A stretch of DNA of 42,581 bases from Nostoc sp. CHAB 5834 (GCA_020829485.1 JAIVFU010000061.1:1-42581); one strand, 5' to 3'. Shown: positions 1 to 7,865, counted from the stretch's first letter. Notes: generated by a model not told the origin, from the sequence alone. Made by a program: numbers and translations.

Positions 1-161
1 CCTTCTGTTTCCACGGGAACGCCGTTCCATCCTGCGTCCAGCTGAACACTCTCAGCTACAGCCGCAGCAGTAGACGGAGCCCCTGGTGCGTGCGTTTTAG
101 TCGAGATAGCCGAGCAGCCCGCCAAGGCAAGGGCTAGCACCAAAGTAGTAAATTTCAGCAT
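1..161 (-). CDS. Putative lipoprotein, partial (runs off left edge)
   Basis: Reading on the minus strand from an ATG at 161-159, the frame stays open to the window edge (53 codons seen). The N-terminus MLKFTTLVLALALAGC is a typical lipoprotein signal with lipobox LAGC and the lipidated Cys at residue 16. After it comes an Ala/Ser/Thr-rich linker. No domain can be named because the C-terminal part lies outside the window. It starts 13 nt after the stop of the preceding exported protein gene, so it probably belongs to the same operon as the two genes at 174-2174. It is likely an envelope protein of the pilus or transfer apparatus; that role is inferred from context only. Confidence 0.75.
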   Translation of the reverse strand, partial: MLKFTTLVLALALAGCSAISTKTHAPGAPSTAAAVAESVQLDAGWNGVPVETE

Positions 162-173
162 GTATTAACTCGT

Positions 174-698
174 TTATTTCTTAACTGGTTGCGGTGCAGG
201 GCTTGCAGGTGCGGGGCTGGCTCGGGTAGGGGCTTTTGTTTGTCCCGGACGAGGAGGCATTGGCTGGTTTACAGCACGACCACTAGGCCCCATGCCAGGC
301 GGGCTGTGCGCGCCGTTAGGAGTTGGCATTGGAGGAATTACTGCTGAAGGCTCTACACCCTTGGGTCCGAATGGAAGCTTCGGCTTGCGGACCACTTTTC
401 CGGTGTCTCCCGGCTTTTCAAAAAGGTACGTTGAGGTGCCCCTGAAAATGTAGGTCCCGTTCACTTTTCCAATCAGCACAACGGGTACATCTTCCTCAAG
501 GGTTTCTGGCCCAGGAGGAACTACTGGGGGCATTGAGATTGGGGGAGCTTGATAGGCAGGAACTGCCTGCTGAACAGCGGGAGCCAAGCCTCCTCCGCCC
601 CCACCGCTTCCTCCTGGGGGTGCGAATGGATTTGGAGTGCTTGCACTCACACAGCCAAAAGCCAGGAGTCCGCAAACTAGAGTCAGTGTTCTTTTCAT
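174..698 (-). CDS. Small exported proline-rich protein, unknown function
   Basis: I place the start at the ATG at 698 (174 aa), because MKRTLTLVCGLLAFGCVSAS is then a clean signal peptide; an ATG at 728 would add ten residues in front of it. FGC is only a weak lipobox, so lipidation is uncertain. The mature protein has a Gly run near residues 28-36, a short folded segment around residues 70-105 (PVVLIGKVNGTYIFRGTSTY), and a long Pro/Ala-rich tail. No family is recognised. It lies between a two-TM protein and a lipoprotein on the same strand, with gaps of 13-36 nt, so it is probably a periplasmic accessory of the pilus or transfer system. Confidence 0.7.
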   Translation of the reverse strand: MKRTLTLVCGLLAFGCVSASTPNPFAPPGGSGGGGGGLAPAVQQAVPAYQAPPISMPPVVPPGPETLEEDVPVVLIGKVNGTYIFRGTSTYLFEKPGDTGKVVRKPKLPFGPKGVEPSAVIPPMPTPNGAHSPPGMGPSGRAVNQPMPPRPGQTKAPTRASPAPASPAPQPVKK

Positions 699-734
699 CG
701 GAGGTATCTTTGTAGGAGTAATAGCCATCCGTCT

Positions 735-2174
735 TTAAACGGACTCGGCGGGAGGCTTTTCTTGGGGCCGTAATACGCTTCCAAGCAAGTCGCTCTTTGA
801 GATGTTCATACCGCCACCCAATGGCGTGAACAGCGGCCCGGTAACGGCAATTCCGTACATGCTGTCATCTGAGGGCAGCTGCGCGCGGAAGTCCTCGGGA
901 ACGTCAATAATGATGACGCCCTTAAACTCCAGCTTGCCGGCTTTTACGTTCCACAAAGCTTCTTTGCCATCAAGCTTTACGCCGTCAATAGCTTTAACCA
1001 GCCAACCTTTTGCGTCCAGAGCTTTGAGCAGCTCGGTAGAAAACGGCTGCAGTTTGCTTCGGTCTTTGGGGTTTGACGTCAAGGCTCCGCGGATTTCATT
1101 TGGAAGCTTTGCGGAGACCGTTTCACGAAGCTTAATTTCAAGCAGATACACACGCATGCCCACCTTCCACGCCACTGCTTGGACGCCTTTAGGGAGCCCC
1201 TTATTCTGAAAAGACAGCGAGGGCAGCGACTGGATGAATGCCGAGAAGATTACGTCAGGCAGCTCTCCTGAGTTCATCTCCAGCGTCTTAGCCTTCTCTT
1301 CCACAACAACAGTTGCTTGTGTTTCCTCAGAAACATACAGCAGTTCACGTGCCATGCGGTAGGCCACGGGGTCGCTTTCAAACTCCGGCATCATCTTTGG
1401 TGTGCTGTGGAACTTCACAGCCATCATCACAGCGTTACGCTCTTGGTTGGGTAGCTCATGCCAGGCGCTAAGTGTTCCCAGAATCTTTGCGGATTCCCGG
1501 TCCTTGTTTTTGGCCAATGACCAAGTTCCCGCTTCGTCTTTTTTATACGCCGAAATCTTCCCCAGCTCGCTCGCGGCCGCGACTACCGAAAGCAGCCCCG
1601 GGTTTCGAGGAGACTGCAGAGCCTTCTCGACAATGAGTAGGGCGTGGTCAAACAGAGAGCCCGAAATACCGTCTCCGGGGTATGCATCAGGGTGAGCCGA
1701 CAAGGTCCCCAGTACTTGCTCCAGTACAACGCGCTCGCGCTCAGTAACTCTGCGTAGGCTTTCGTCTGTTGAATCGAGCTCAATTTCATCCCGGGGGAGA
1801 GTGTTAGGTACAGGCAGCTCGCCAACCGTAAGCGTTACGCCCCGAAAATTTCCAGAGCCGGTTTCTCGGGCAGTGCGCTCTTTAGCGCTACCGTGAGCCT
1901 TCAGCCAAATTAGTCCATATCCAACCGCACCCGAAAGGACCGTTCCAACAAGCATAGGGATGGTCCAGTAAAAGAGCACGTCCTTCTGAACCATGATGGA
2001 CTGAAGGATGTTCGCCTGGGCGGGAACCTCGAAAGGCAGAAAGGGTAGCAAGTCTTTTAGAGCGCTTAGCGCCTGGAGGTTTACCTCCGGCTTTTGAAGC
2101 GACCACCACAAGGCAGTTGCAATGAACCAGAAGGTCAAAACCAGCAGGAAGCTCTTTAGAAGTTTAGGTCGCAT
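735..2174 (-). CDS. Two-TM protein with degenerate HD-like region
   Basis: 479 aa. Two membrane segments are visible, about residues 7-27 and 70-92, followed by a long soluble part. From about residue 160 the pattern resembles the HD region of MobH/TraI_2-type relaxase proteins: a segment like FDHALLIVEKAL, then SVVAAASELGKIS where active enzymes have LHDIGK, then AVKFHSTPKMMP where they usually have a His-rich AIxHHxP stretch. The HD pair is replaced by Ser-Glu, so metal-dependent activity is unlikely. The C-terminal third resembles a winged-helix-like fold, seen only by pattern. It is the first gene of a short minus-strand operon, with a GCTATAC-like -10 at 2201-2206. It could be a coupling or assembly factor; the family assignment is tentative. 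Confidence 0.6.
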   Translation of the reverse strand: MRPKLLKSFLLVLTFWFIATALWWSLQKPEVNLQALSALKDLLPFLPFEVPAQANILQSIMVQKDVLFYWTIPMLVGTVLSGAVGYGLIWLKAHGSAKERTARETGSGNFRGVTLTVGELPVPNTLPRDEIELDSTDESLRRVTERERVVLEQVLGTLSAHPDAYPGDGISGSLFDHALLIVEKALQSPRNPGLLSVVAAASELGKISAYKKDEAGTWSLAKNKDRESAKILGTLSAWHELPNQERNAVMMAVKFHSTPKMMPEFESDPVAYRMARELLYVSEETQATVVVEEKAKTLEMNSGELPDVIFSAFIQSLPSLSFQNKGLPKGVQAVAWKVGMRVYLLEIKLRETVSAKLPNEIRGALTSNPKDRSKLQPFSTELLKALDAKGWLVKAIDGVKLDGKEALWNVKAGKLEFKGVIIIDVPEDFRAQLPSDDSMYGIAVTGPLFTPLGGGMNISKSDLLGSVLRPQEKPPAESV

Positions 2175-2200
2175 GGGATGTGTAGGTTAAAAAATCTAAA

Positions 2201-2206
2201 AGTATA
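2201..2206 (-). promoter_or_regulatory. -10 element TATACT upstream of 2174 gene
   Basis: Minus strand reads TTTCTATACT, 27 nt upstream of the ATG at 2174. No good -35 hexamer is present at 16-18 nt. It fits the CTATAY motif found before many genes in this window. Confidence 0.4.
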
Positions 2207-2250
2207 GAAACAATCTTTATTGTTGCCGTTGCTATACATATTTCATCACT

Positions 2251-2312
2251 GTTAGAACCTGTTTATTGACTTAGACAGATACTGTTGATATACTTATACA
2301 ATCAGTTAGAAC
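2251..2312 (+). repeat. Direct repeat GTTAGAAC flanking a promoter
   Basis: GTTAGAAC occurs at 2251-2258 and again at 2305-2312, 54 bp apart. The first copy lies just upstream of the -35 box at 2266 and the second just downstream of the expected transcription start. This is the layout of paired operators and fits autoregulation by the small protein that follows. Confidence 0.5.
2266..2294 (+). promoter_or_regulatory. Sigma-70-type promoter for the 2333 gene
   Basis: TTGACT at 2266-2271, a 17-bp spacer, and TATACT at 2289-2294. This is the best consensus promoter in the window. The expected start point is near 2301, giving a leader of about 32 nt with a GGAGG ribosome site. Confidence 0.75.
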
Positions 2313-2332
2313 TTATCCATCTGGAGGAATTT

Positions 2333-2626
2333 ATGACCAACCCGACCCAAAAGCCAAAAGCCACCTACTACTACAAGCTGTTCCGCGTAAAACGCAGCAG
2401 CGGTAAGGTCACCACTGTTTCGGTGGACACCCTTCTCTTTACCCAAGCTGTGGTGGCGATGGGCGGCCTGCGTCCAGTGGCGGTCCTGGCACGCGAAGCA
2501 GCTCTGAAGTACGAGGAAGGACTGCACAAGAGTTGTAGCGGCTTTGTTTCCATGTGCCTGCGTGACGCTATCAGTGCTGCACCGCGCGGCGTCCCAAATC
2601 GTATGGGTCAAGCTGTAGCCGCGTAA
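2333..2626 (+). CDS. Small ribbon-helix-helix-like regulator candidate
   Basis: The start is set at the ATG at 2333 because GGAGG lies 5 nt upstream; an earlier ATG at 2285 overlaps the -10 box and cannot be used. 97 aa. Residues about 25-60 read as a beta strand (KVTTVSVD) and two helices, the second close to the xREAALxY pattern of ribbon-helix-helix DNA-binding proteins. This is pattern recognition, not a database match. The gene stands alone on the plus strand between two minus-strand blocks, has a strong promoter flanked by GTTAGAAC repeats, and ends at a bidirectional terminator. A likely role is a self-repressing regulator, perhaps of the divergent operon at 1-2174. Confidence 0.65.
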   Translation: MTNPTQKPKATYYYKLFRVKRSSGKVTTVSVDTLLFTQAVVAMGGLRPVAVLAREAALKYEEGLHKSCSGFVSMCLRDAISAAPRGVPNRMGQAVAA

Positions 2627-2686
2627 TCGCCAAAAAAGGCCGCCCTTCAAAGCTGTAGCCTTTCCCTGCGGCGACCTATCGGGTTG

Positions 2687-2717
2687 AAAAGTCCTCGTCA
2701 CATGGCGAGGACTTTTT
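2687..2717. terminator. Bidirectional rho-independent terminator
   Basis: An 11-bp perfect stem, AAAAGTCCTCG with CGAGGACTTTT, and an 8-nt loop, with T runs on both strands. It lies between the convergent genes at 2333-2626 (+) and 2734-3099 (-) and can serve both. Confidence 0.85.
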
Positions 2718-2733
2718 CATTACATCCAAACGT

Positions 2734-3099
2734 CTAAGCCTGGCGCGATGGACTATGGAGCCAAATCTCTGCTGCAGCGCGTACGATAGCGCGACGGCAA
2801 GCCGCGGTGGGGTCCTGCGGCTTACGCACCCAGTTTTCACACGCCCAGGGAAGAATCGTCTCTTGGTCTTCCTGTCTCCCGTAAAGGGTTGAAATTGCTT
2901 CAACATCCTCCGCAGAGAACAACAGGTCAATGCCTAGCTTGACCGCAAGACGAAGTGCATCTCCATCATCTAGCAGGGGGTTCCACTTGTGCGCTGCTCT
3001 CTCTACCTCGATGAAACCCCCTTCCAAGACGTAGAGGTACCCGGCAGCTTTAGCTGCCAGGCACAACAATTCGTCATCAGAAAGCAGAGGACCTTTCAT
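2734..3099 (-). CDS. Hypothetical phage/plasmid small protein
   Basis: 121 aa from an ATG at 3099. It contains the segment WNPLLDDGDALRLAVKL and a C-terminal AACRRAIVRAAAEI, a pattern I associate with small conserved phage and plasmid proteins of unknown function (DUF2591-like); I cannot confirm the family. No signal peptide or membrane segment. It lies 45 nt downstream of the pilP-like gene on the same strand, but a terminator-like hairpin overlaps the pilP stop, so it may be read separately or by read-through. Its 3' end faces the bidirectional terminator. Confidence 0.65.
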   Translation of the reverse strand: MKGPLLSDDELLCLAAKAAGYLYVLEGGFIEVERAAHKWNPLLDDGDALRLAVKLGIDLLFSAEDVEAISTLYGRQEDQETILPWACENWVRKPQDPTAACRRAIVRAAAEIWLHSPSRQA

Positions 3100-3140
3100 C
3101 CGCGCATCAGGTATGAACGCTCTTGATTTACGCTGAATGC

Positions 3141-3161
3141 AAAATTAACGCGGAGCGTTAA
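3141..3161 (-). terminator. Terminator-like hairpin at the pilP stop codon
   Basis: On the minus strand TTAACGC-TCC-GCGTTAA is followed by TTTT. The 7-bp stem contains the stop codon of the pilP-like gene. The stem is AT-rich, so termination would be partial. Confidence 0.4.
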
Positions 3162-4296
3162 ACACAGGTACTCCAGCGGGAAGCTGGATGGGTGGCAGCG
3201 TAGCGCGCTGGCCTCCAACGGGAGGAAGGGGTGTTGTGGTGTTGACCGGCATGACTTGCGTGGGAGAAATGGCAACGGACACACCTCCCTTTGAGCCGGT
3301 GTCTTGTTTCATAGGCGCTACGTCTGAGGCCACAAACCGGCCCAGTGTATTCGCGTGTACCGAATACTTTTTGCCGTTAATTTCAACGCTCTTGCCGTCC
3401 AGTACGCGCACAGGTCCTTCAGGGGTCATCTCGCCGTCCTGAGCCATCAAGGTATTGCCATCGAAATCAATGACCGCCGAACGAGACCCGCCTACGTCCA
3501 TCACGGACAACAAGATGGGCTTGACCACCTTGGGTGGCGTCGCTTCATGCATACCGGACTCGGAGCTCTTCGACGAAGTCGTCTTAGAGGACTGCTTTTT
3601 GGCTTGGGCTGCTGCTGCAGCGGCTGCCTTTGCTTGAGCCTCTGCTGCTTTTGCCTGCTCTGCAGCCGCTTTCGCCTGGGCGCGAGCTACTTCTTTCGCT
3701 GAGGCGGCTTGCTCCGCTGCGAGCTTTGCCTTTTCTTCAATGTCTTTTTGGCTGAAGACTTCTTTTTTCAATGCCGTACGGGCTTGCTCTGCTTCAACCG
3801 ATTTACGCAAGGGGATATTGCCCAGCTCTTCGCGAAGGTTGGATTGCTTGAGCGTTTCTTCAAGGACGGCTGTGCGTAACTTGTTCTCTTCTAGTTGGCG
3901 TTGAACCTGTTCGACGGTGAGCGGTTTACCGGTGAAAGGGTTAACGTCCAGAGCGAACTTGGGCTTTGACGCGGATACCCCCGGAGTAGCAACCGGTTCC
4001 ACCGCGACGAGGGGAGCCCCCTCGTTTGCGGGATTCGGTGCTGTCGTATCAATTGCAGTGCCGCTGAGCGGTACAGAGGCGGTCTTGAGCACAGGCTTTT
4101 CCGCCTTATGAGGGGTAGACGTGGTCTTGGCTGAAGGCTTTGAAGGGGCCTTCGCAGGGTCTACAGCTGAACTTTTCGATTCATTAGAAGCCAAGCCCCT
4201 CGGTTCTACAGCGGCGTCGCTTTGAGCGAAAGCAGAGGCGGAGAGTAGGCACAGAGCGGCTACCGCGGTGAGAGATTTTTTCATAGCAAATTTCAT
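3145..4296 (-). CDS. pilP: Type IVb pilus biogenesis protein, PilP-like
   Basis: 383 aa from the ATG at 4296, which puts a good signal peptide (MKFAMKKSLTAVAALCLLSA) at the N-terminus; a nearby ATG at 4284 is also possible. Layout: a Ser/Thr/Pro-rich linker, a segment near residues 130-190 (LTVEQVQRQLEENKLRTAVLEE) like the N-terminal helix of R64-type PilP, an Ala/Lys coiled-coil stretch (AKAAAEQAKAAEAQAKAAAA), then a beta-rich domain with SVMDVGGSRSAVIDFDGNTL and a Pro-rich tail. R64 PilP is about 150 aa; here extra Ala-rich and Pro-rich linkers roughly double it. It is the last gene of the pil run and presumably acts in the periplasm with the secretin. Assignment rests on motif resemblance and position. 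Confidence 0.6.
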   Translation of the reverse strand: MKFAMKKSLTAVAALCLLSASAFAQSDAAVEPRGLASNESKSSAVDPAKAPSKPSAKTTSTPHKAEKPVLKTASVPLSGTAIDTTAPNPANEGAPLVAVEPVATPGVSASKPKFALDVNPFTGKPLTVEQVQRQLEENKLRTAVLEETLKQSNLREELGNIPLRKSVEAEQARTALKKEVFSQKDIEEKAKLAAEQAASAKEVARAQAKAAAEQAKAAEAQAKAAAAAAAQAKKQSSKTTSSKSSESGMHEATPPKVVKPILLSVMDVGGSRSAVIDFDGNTLMAQDGEMTPEGPVRVLDGKSVEINGKKYSVHANTLGRFVASDVAPMKQDTGSKGGVSVAISPTQVMPVNTTTPLPPVGGQRATLPPIQLPAGVPVFNAPR

Positions 4297-4305
4297 GTGA
4301 TTTAG

Positions 4306-4311
4306 CGTATA
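4306..4311 (-). promoter_or_regulatory. -10-like TATACG before pilP-like gene
   Basis: Minus strand ACCTATACG, 9 nt upstream of the ATG at 4296. The spacing would give an almost leaderless transcript, so it may serve the ATG at 4284 instead. No -35 hexamer is evident. Confidence 0.3.
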
Positions 4312-4321
4312 GGTCCGTTTT

Positions 4322-5269
4322 TTAGTATGTGCCCACAACTACGCGCACGACATAGTTAGCGGCGTTGTTTGGTGCGGGAATTTGTGCTCGTAGCACCGCG
4401 GTGTAGGGAAGCACGCCCGTTCCCGTTGTAGCAGGGCTGCGCGCGGAAATACCGTTTACAGCCCCTCCCCCTGTGTTTACCTCGATGAAGTTGCTTTTCT
4501 CCCAGGGAGTCTTGCCATCGGTAGGCGTAACTCCAATGTTTGCCAACATTGAATAGGCGCCAACCCAAATGTTTGGGGAGGTGACTGGGCCACCTGATTC
4601 CGCAAAGTAGTATTTGTTCACGTCTCTACTTGGATTGCCAAGATAACGAGAGGTGAAGAACGTCTCGTACACCTGGGATATTCGGTTCATCCGACGGAGC
4701 GTTTCTTGTAGCTTCGCATTTTGAACATCCCGGCCGGAAATTGTCAGCCCCAGGTCATCTCCCGCTACTGCTAGCACACCTTGCGCGTTAACCGTGGTAC
4801 CCGTATCAATGAGTCCGTTCAGTCCAGAAGAGATGATGTAGATGTTTCGGTACCAGAGGTCGGCCCCGTCTACCACTTCCTTTATGGGGGCAGAGATGCG
4901 AATGCACCACGGAGCCGCGTAGCCGTCACGGGCTACATGCAAACCGGATTCCGCGAACATGTTCGAATTGGCCGCAAAGGCTGCGTCTTGAGGCGCGCAC
5001 TGCTTGTTGGGTATCAGCGCAGAGTCTGCAAACCCCGCAAACACTCCGGCCCCCGCGCTTTCGAGCTCAAAGCCTTTGGCGTCATAAAGGGCGATAAAGC
5101 CCTGCTTCACGTCCTGCATTTTTCGCTCTGTATCTAACTTCTGCTTGAAGTTCATCCAGGGAGAGAGCGCTCCCAAGACCATCATGGAGATTAGCGAAAT
5201 GATTGCCATAGCAACAACCGTTTCGAGCAGCGTAAACCCCCGCTGCAGCGGTTTCTTTTTATTAACCAC
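4322..5269 (-). CDS. Large type IV prepilin (PilV-position minor pilin)
   Basis: 315 aa from a GTG at 5269 supported by AAGGAG 7 nt upstream. The GTG overlaps the stop of the pilT-like gene (GTGGTTAA), so translation is coupled. A class III-type leader MVNKKKPLQRG is followed by FTLLETVVAMAIIS, with the cleavage Gly, Phe+1 and Glu+5 intact. The region after the helix is long and has no recognised fold; its size and place resemble R64 PilV, the tip adhesin, but there is no shufflon downstream. A probable role is a minor or tip pilin that contacts recipient cells; the adhesin part is inference. Confidence 0.75.
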   Translation of the reverse strand: MVNKKKPLQRGFTLLETVVAMAIISLISMMVLGALSPWMNFKQKLDTERKMQDVKQGFIALYDAKGFELESAGAGVFAGFADSALIPNKQCAPQDAAFAANSNMFAESGLHVARDGYAAPWCIRISAPIKEVVDGADLWYRNIYIISSGLNGLIDTGTTVNAQGVLAVAGDDLGLTISGRDVQNAKLQETLRRMNRISQVYETFFTSRYLGNPSRDVNKYYFAESGGPVTSPNIWVGAYSMLANIGVTPTDGKTPWEKSNFIEVNTGGGAVNGISARSPATTGTGVLPYTAVLRAQIPAPNNAANYVVRVVVGTY

Positions 5270-6338
5270 GTTCTAGCTCCTTACGAAGTCCCGCTGCGTC
5301 ATATGTAGCGCCCAGCGCCGCTTCCTCGGTAATAATTCCGTTCTTGACGTAGCTTTTTAGAACGCGATTCATCAGCACTTGACCTTTGCTGCCGCCGGTG
5401 TCCATTGCATTGAATAGCTGATGGGAACGCCCTTCCCGGATGATTTGCTTCACATCCGGCTGGTTGACCAAGATTTCCGCGCAAAGCGCTCGTCCTGACG
5501 TCTTCTTAGGGATGAGGACCTGCGAGATAATTCCCAGCAGAGCCTGCGAAAGTACCGTGTGCGCCCAATCGCGACTTTCGTCAGGGAAGAAGCTGGTGAC
5601 GCGCTCAATCGTCTGCTGTGCTGAGTTGGTGTGCAAGGTGCCGAATACAAGGTGGCCCGTATTAGCCGCGTCCAACGCCGTTTTGACGGTTTCATAGTCG
5701 CGCAACTCACCGACCAATAGGATGTCCGGGTCTTGGCGCAGGGCCGCTCGTAAGCCGTCCCCAAAGCTCGAAACATCCCGCCCCACTTGTCGTTGGTCGA
5801 CCAGACAGTTCTTTGACTGAATCTGGTATTCGACGGGGTCTTCCAGGGTAATGATGTGTCCGGTCGAGAACTCGTTCAAATACTCCAGCGTAGATGCGAG
5901 AGTAGTCGACTTGCCACTGCCCGTAGCACCCGTGACAAGAATCAGTCCGCGTGAATTCTTTAGGAGCCCCATGTAGGACTCAGGCAACCCCAAGCGAGGT
6001 AGTTCCGGAGCCTTGTCTGGCAAGCGACGCAAAGCCATGGTCAGGAGCTGGCCATCACTCCAGTAGAGGTTTACGCGGAACCGCTTTTCACCTAGTCGGA
6101 TTGCAAAGTCCTTGTCCCCGCTGTTGTCCATGACAGCATCCAAGTCCTCGGGGCCAAATCCGGTCTGTTCTTTTGTGTGGGCCAACAGCTCCAGAATGTT
6201 TTTTCGAGAAACTTTTTCATTGGGGTTGTTCCTCTGCAGTGTTCCCGTAGACCGAACCCACAAAGAGTCTTTTTCCTTTACCAAAAAATCAGAGATTGTT
6301 TGGTCGGAAGCGAGTTGTTCAAGACGTTTGATGAGCAT
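5262..6338 (-). CDS. PilT-family retraction-type ATPase
   Basis: 358 aa. Walker A GATGSGKST (Lys143), Asp box TLEDPVEYQ, Walker B DILLVGELRD, and the His box HLVFGTLHTNSA appear in the usual PilT order; the C-terminal REGRSHQLFNAMDTGG matches the PilT/PilU pattern. Length is normal for PilT. It starts 3 nt after the stop of the Glu5-less prepilin and overlaps the next prepilin by 8 nt, so it is part of the pil operon. Conjugative R64-type thin pili do not normally carry a PilT retraction ATPase (their 'pilT' is a lytic transglycosylase), so this gene suggests an active retracting pilus. A DotB/TraJ-like transfer ATPase is the main alternative. Confidence 0.85.
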   Translation of the reverse strand: MLIKRLEQLASDQTISDFLVKEKDSLWVRSTGTLQRNNPNEKVSRKNILELLAHTKEQTGFGPEDLDAVMDNSGDKDFAIRLGEKRFRVNLYWSDGQLLTMALRRLPDKAPELPRLGLPESYMGLLKNSRGLILVTGATGSGKSTTLASTLEYLNEFSTGHIITLEDPVEYQIQSKNCLVDQRQVGRDVSSFGDGLRAALRQDPDILLVGELRDYETVKTALDAANTGHLVFGTLHTNSAQQTIERVTSFFPDESRDWAHTVLSQALLGIISQVLIPKKTSGRALCAEILVNQPDVKQIIREGRSHQLFNAMDTGGSKGQVLMNRVLKSYVKNGIITEEAALGATYDAAGLRKELERG

Positions 6339-6340
6339 GG

Positions 6341-7231
6341 TTACAACTCTTGAATTGCTTTGATAGTGAAGTAGGTGCCGTCAGGCTTTGGCGCCCGGAA
6401 AGACATCGTGAAGGGAGGCAACAGTGTTTCGCTGTCTTGGACGTTTGATGCCTCGATAGGCTGCCCCCAGGCCGTGAACAGGTCCTCAGTTGCAATCGAT
6501 AGTCCTAGCGCCATCTGACTCAACGTATAGCCACTAGGGCCCTGAACAGCCAAAGGCTGATATGTGGGAGCGCACCCTAAGTCATGCTCCAGAACCTTGC
6601 ATGCGCCAAGCGGCATGTAAAAGTAGTTCACGGAAATATTCTGCTCGGGGTCTGACATGCGGCGAGCCTTGATGTACGCCTGGGCCTTTTGTGCGACACG
6701 CATCAGTCGTGACTGCGTTTCACGGACAAAACGCCGCTCTAAGTCCTGGCTGCTGTAAACCACAAACTCGCGGGGTAAGCAGCTAGGCGTGCCTGGCGTT
6801 GTGCAAGGCTCAAACGCTCCGGTCTCCTTGAAAAGATTGACATTCGGAGGGTTCTCGTTGTCGTAGTCAGTTGGCAGGTACGCAACAAAGTTGCGATACG
6901 CGACACCATCAGAGGTGACCATCACTTTGCTCATCGCAAAGTTAACGCCATAGCGTTTTTCGAGGCCTCCCGCAGCAACGACATCTTCAACTGTCAAAAC
7001 GTTACCCAGGCCTTGCTTATCAAGGTCAAAAGCATGCTTGTTCCAAACGCCCTCGACCTGTTTGTGGACTTGCGCAAGGTACGCTTTCTGCTTGGTCGCG
7101 AGTTGGTTGGTGGCCGTCTTTGTCAGCAGGACTGAGTATCCAAGCACGAGGCTGAAAGCTAACGCCGAAATTACGAGAACGAACAGAAACAGGCCGAAGC
7201 CCTGCTGCCGCATAAGGCTTGGCCTGTTCAT
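6341..7231 (-). CDS. Large prepilin-like protein lacking Glu5 (GspK-like tip candidate)
   Basis: 296 aa, with GGAG 8 nt upstream of the ATG. A short basic leader ending QQG is followed by FGLFLFVLVISALAFSLVLG, a pilin-type N-terminal helix with the cleavage Gly but no Glu at +5. Cysteine pairs appear near residues 143-151 and 214-224 (EPCTTPGTPSC and GACKVLEHDLGC). Large size together with loss of Glu5 is characteristic of tip pseudopilins such as GspK. It sits between the major prepilin and the PilT-like ATPase. It most likely caps the thin pilus or primes its assembly; the GspK comparison is by features, not by sequence identity. Confidence 0.7.
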   Translation of the reverse strand: MNRPSLMRQQGFGLFLFVLVISALAFSLVLGYSVLLTKTATNQLATKQKAYLAQVHKQVEGVWNKHAFDLDKQGLGNVLTVEDVVAAGGLEKRYGVNFAMSKVMVTSDGVAYRNFVAYLPTDYDNENPPNVNLFKETGAFEPCTTPGTPSCLPREFVVYSSQDLERRFVRETQSRLMRVAQKAQAYIKARRMSDPEQNISVNYFYMPLGACKVLEHDLGCAPTYQPLAVQGPSGYTLSQMALGLSIATEDLFTAWGQPIEASNVQDSETLLPPFTMSFRAPKPDGTYFTIKAIQEL

Positions 7232-7253
7232 GGGGGGTACTCCGGGTCAGCGC

Positions 7254-7826
7254 TTAGCGGGTGGTCGCGTACAGCATGTCGAAGCTAGCGGCTTGAGAGC
7301 TCAAGTCCCCCACAACGCGGCAGCGGTCGTTCGCCAGGTCGCCATTGGTTGAGTCATCGTTGTTGCACTCGACCAGTGCTTGGCGCAGGATGTCCGAGGG
7401 CACGTTTTCGAAGCGCACAAAGTACTTCTTCTGTCCACCGGTGGTTTCCGGAGCAGGCAGGGCTACCAGTACTTCTGCGGCAATCTTATCGGCACGCAAC
7501 TTTCCGGCTGCGTCAACTGGGTATTGGCCCAGGTATGGACGCGACCAGGTGTTGCCGAAGGTACGACCACAGAAGTTGTTTGCAGTTTCCTGCGCTGTAG
7601 TGAAATCGAACAAAGCCTTTGGATTGCTAACGAAGCAGCCAGTATCCGTTTTCAGCTGGATATTAGCGTCGCCCACCTGCTTGGCCAAGCCAATCATTGC
7701 CTGGGCTTTGGTGCGCGAGCCATCGAAGGCGTTCGATGCAAGCAGCGAGATGACCGAGAGGATGGCCAGCGCAACAAGGATTTCAATCAGCGAGAAACCC
7801 TTTTGCAGATTCTTGGTTTTTTTCAT
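7254..7826 (-). CDS. pilS: Major type IVb prepilin, PilS-like
   Basis: 190 aa. The leader MKKTKNLQKG is followed by FSLIEILVALAILSVIS, with the cleavage Gly and Glu+5 present. The mature protein of about 180 aa with several Cys (FCGRTF, VECNND, NDRCRVV) fits a type IVb pilin with a C-terminal disulfide loop. The gene has its own 250-bp upstream region with a GCTATACC -10-like motif and two palindromes, consistent with extra expression of the major subunit. It follows pilR and precedes the minor pilins, as in R64. Confidence 0.88.
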   Translation of the reverse strand: MKKTKNLQKGFSLIEILVALAILSVISLLASNAFDGSRTKAQAMIGLAKQVGDANIQLKTDTGCFVSNPKALFDFTTAQETANNFCGRTFGNTWSRPYLGQYPVDAAGKLRADKIAAEVLVALPAPETTGGQKKYFVRFENVPSDILRQALVECNNDDSTNGDLANDRCRVVGDLSSQAASFDMLYATTR

Positions 7827-7859
7827 GAGATTTACCGGTTAAAAGTTAGGAGGTTGATG

Positions 7860-7865
7860 GGTATA
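7860..7865 (-). promoter_or_regulatory. -10-like TATACC before pilS
   Basis: Minus strand TTGCTATACC, 34 nt upstream of the pilS ATG. It matches the GCTATAC motif repeated in this window; no -35 consensus is seen. Confidence 0.45.

Noticed and set aside
4322..5269. A shufflon near the PilV-position prepilin
   Set aside because: No inverted repeats of the sfx type, no alternative C-terminal segments and no site-specific recombinase were seen.
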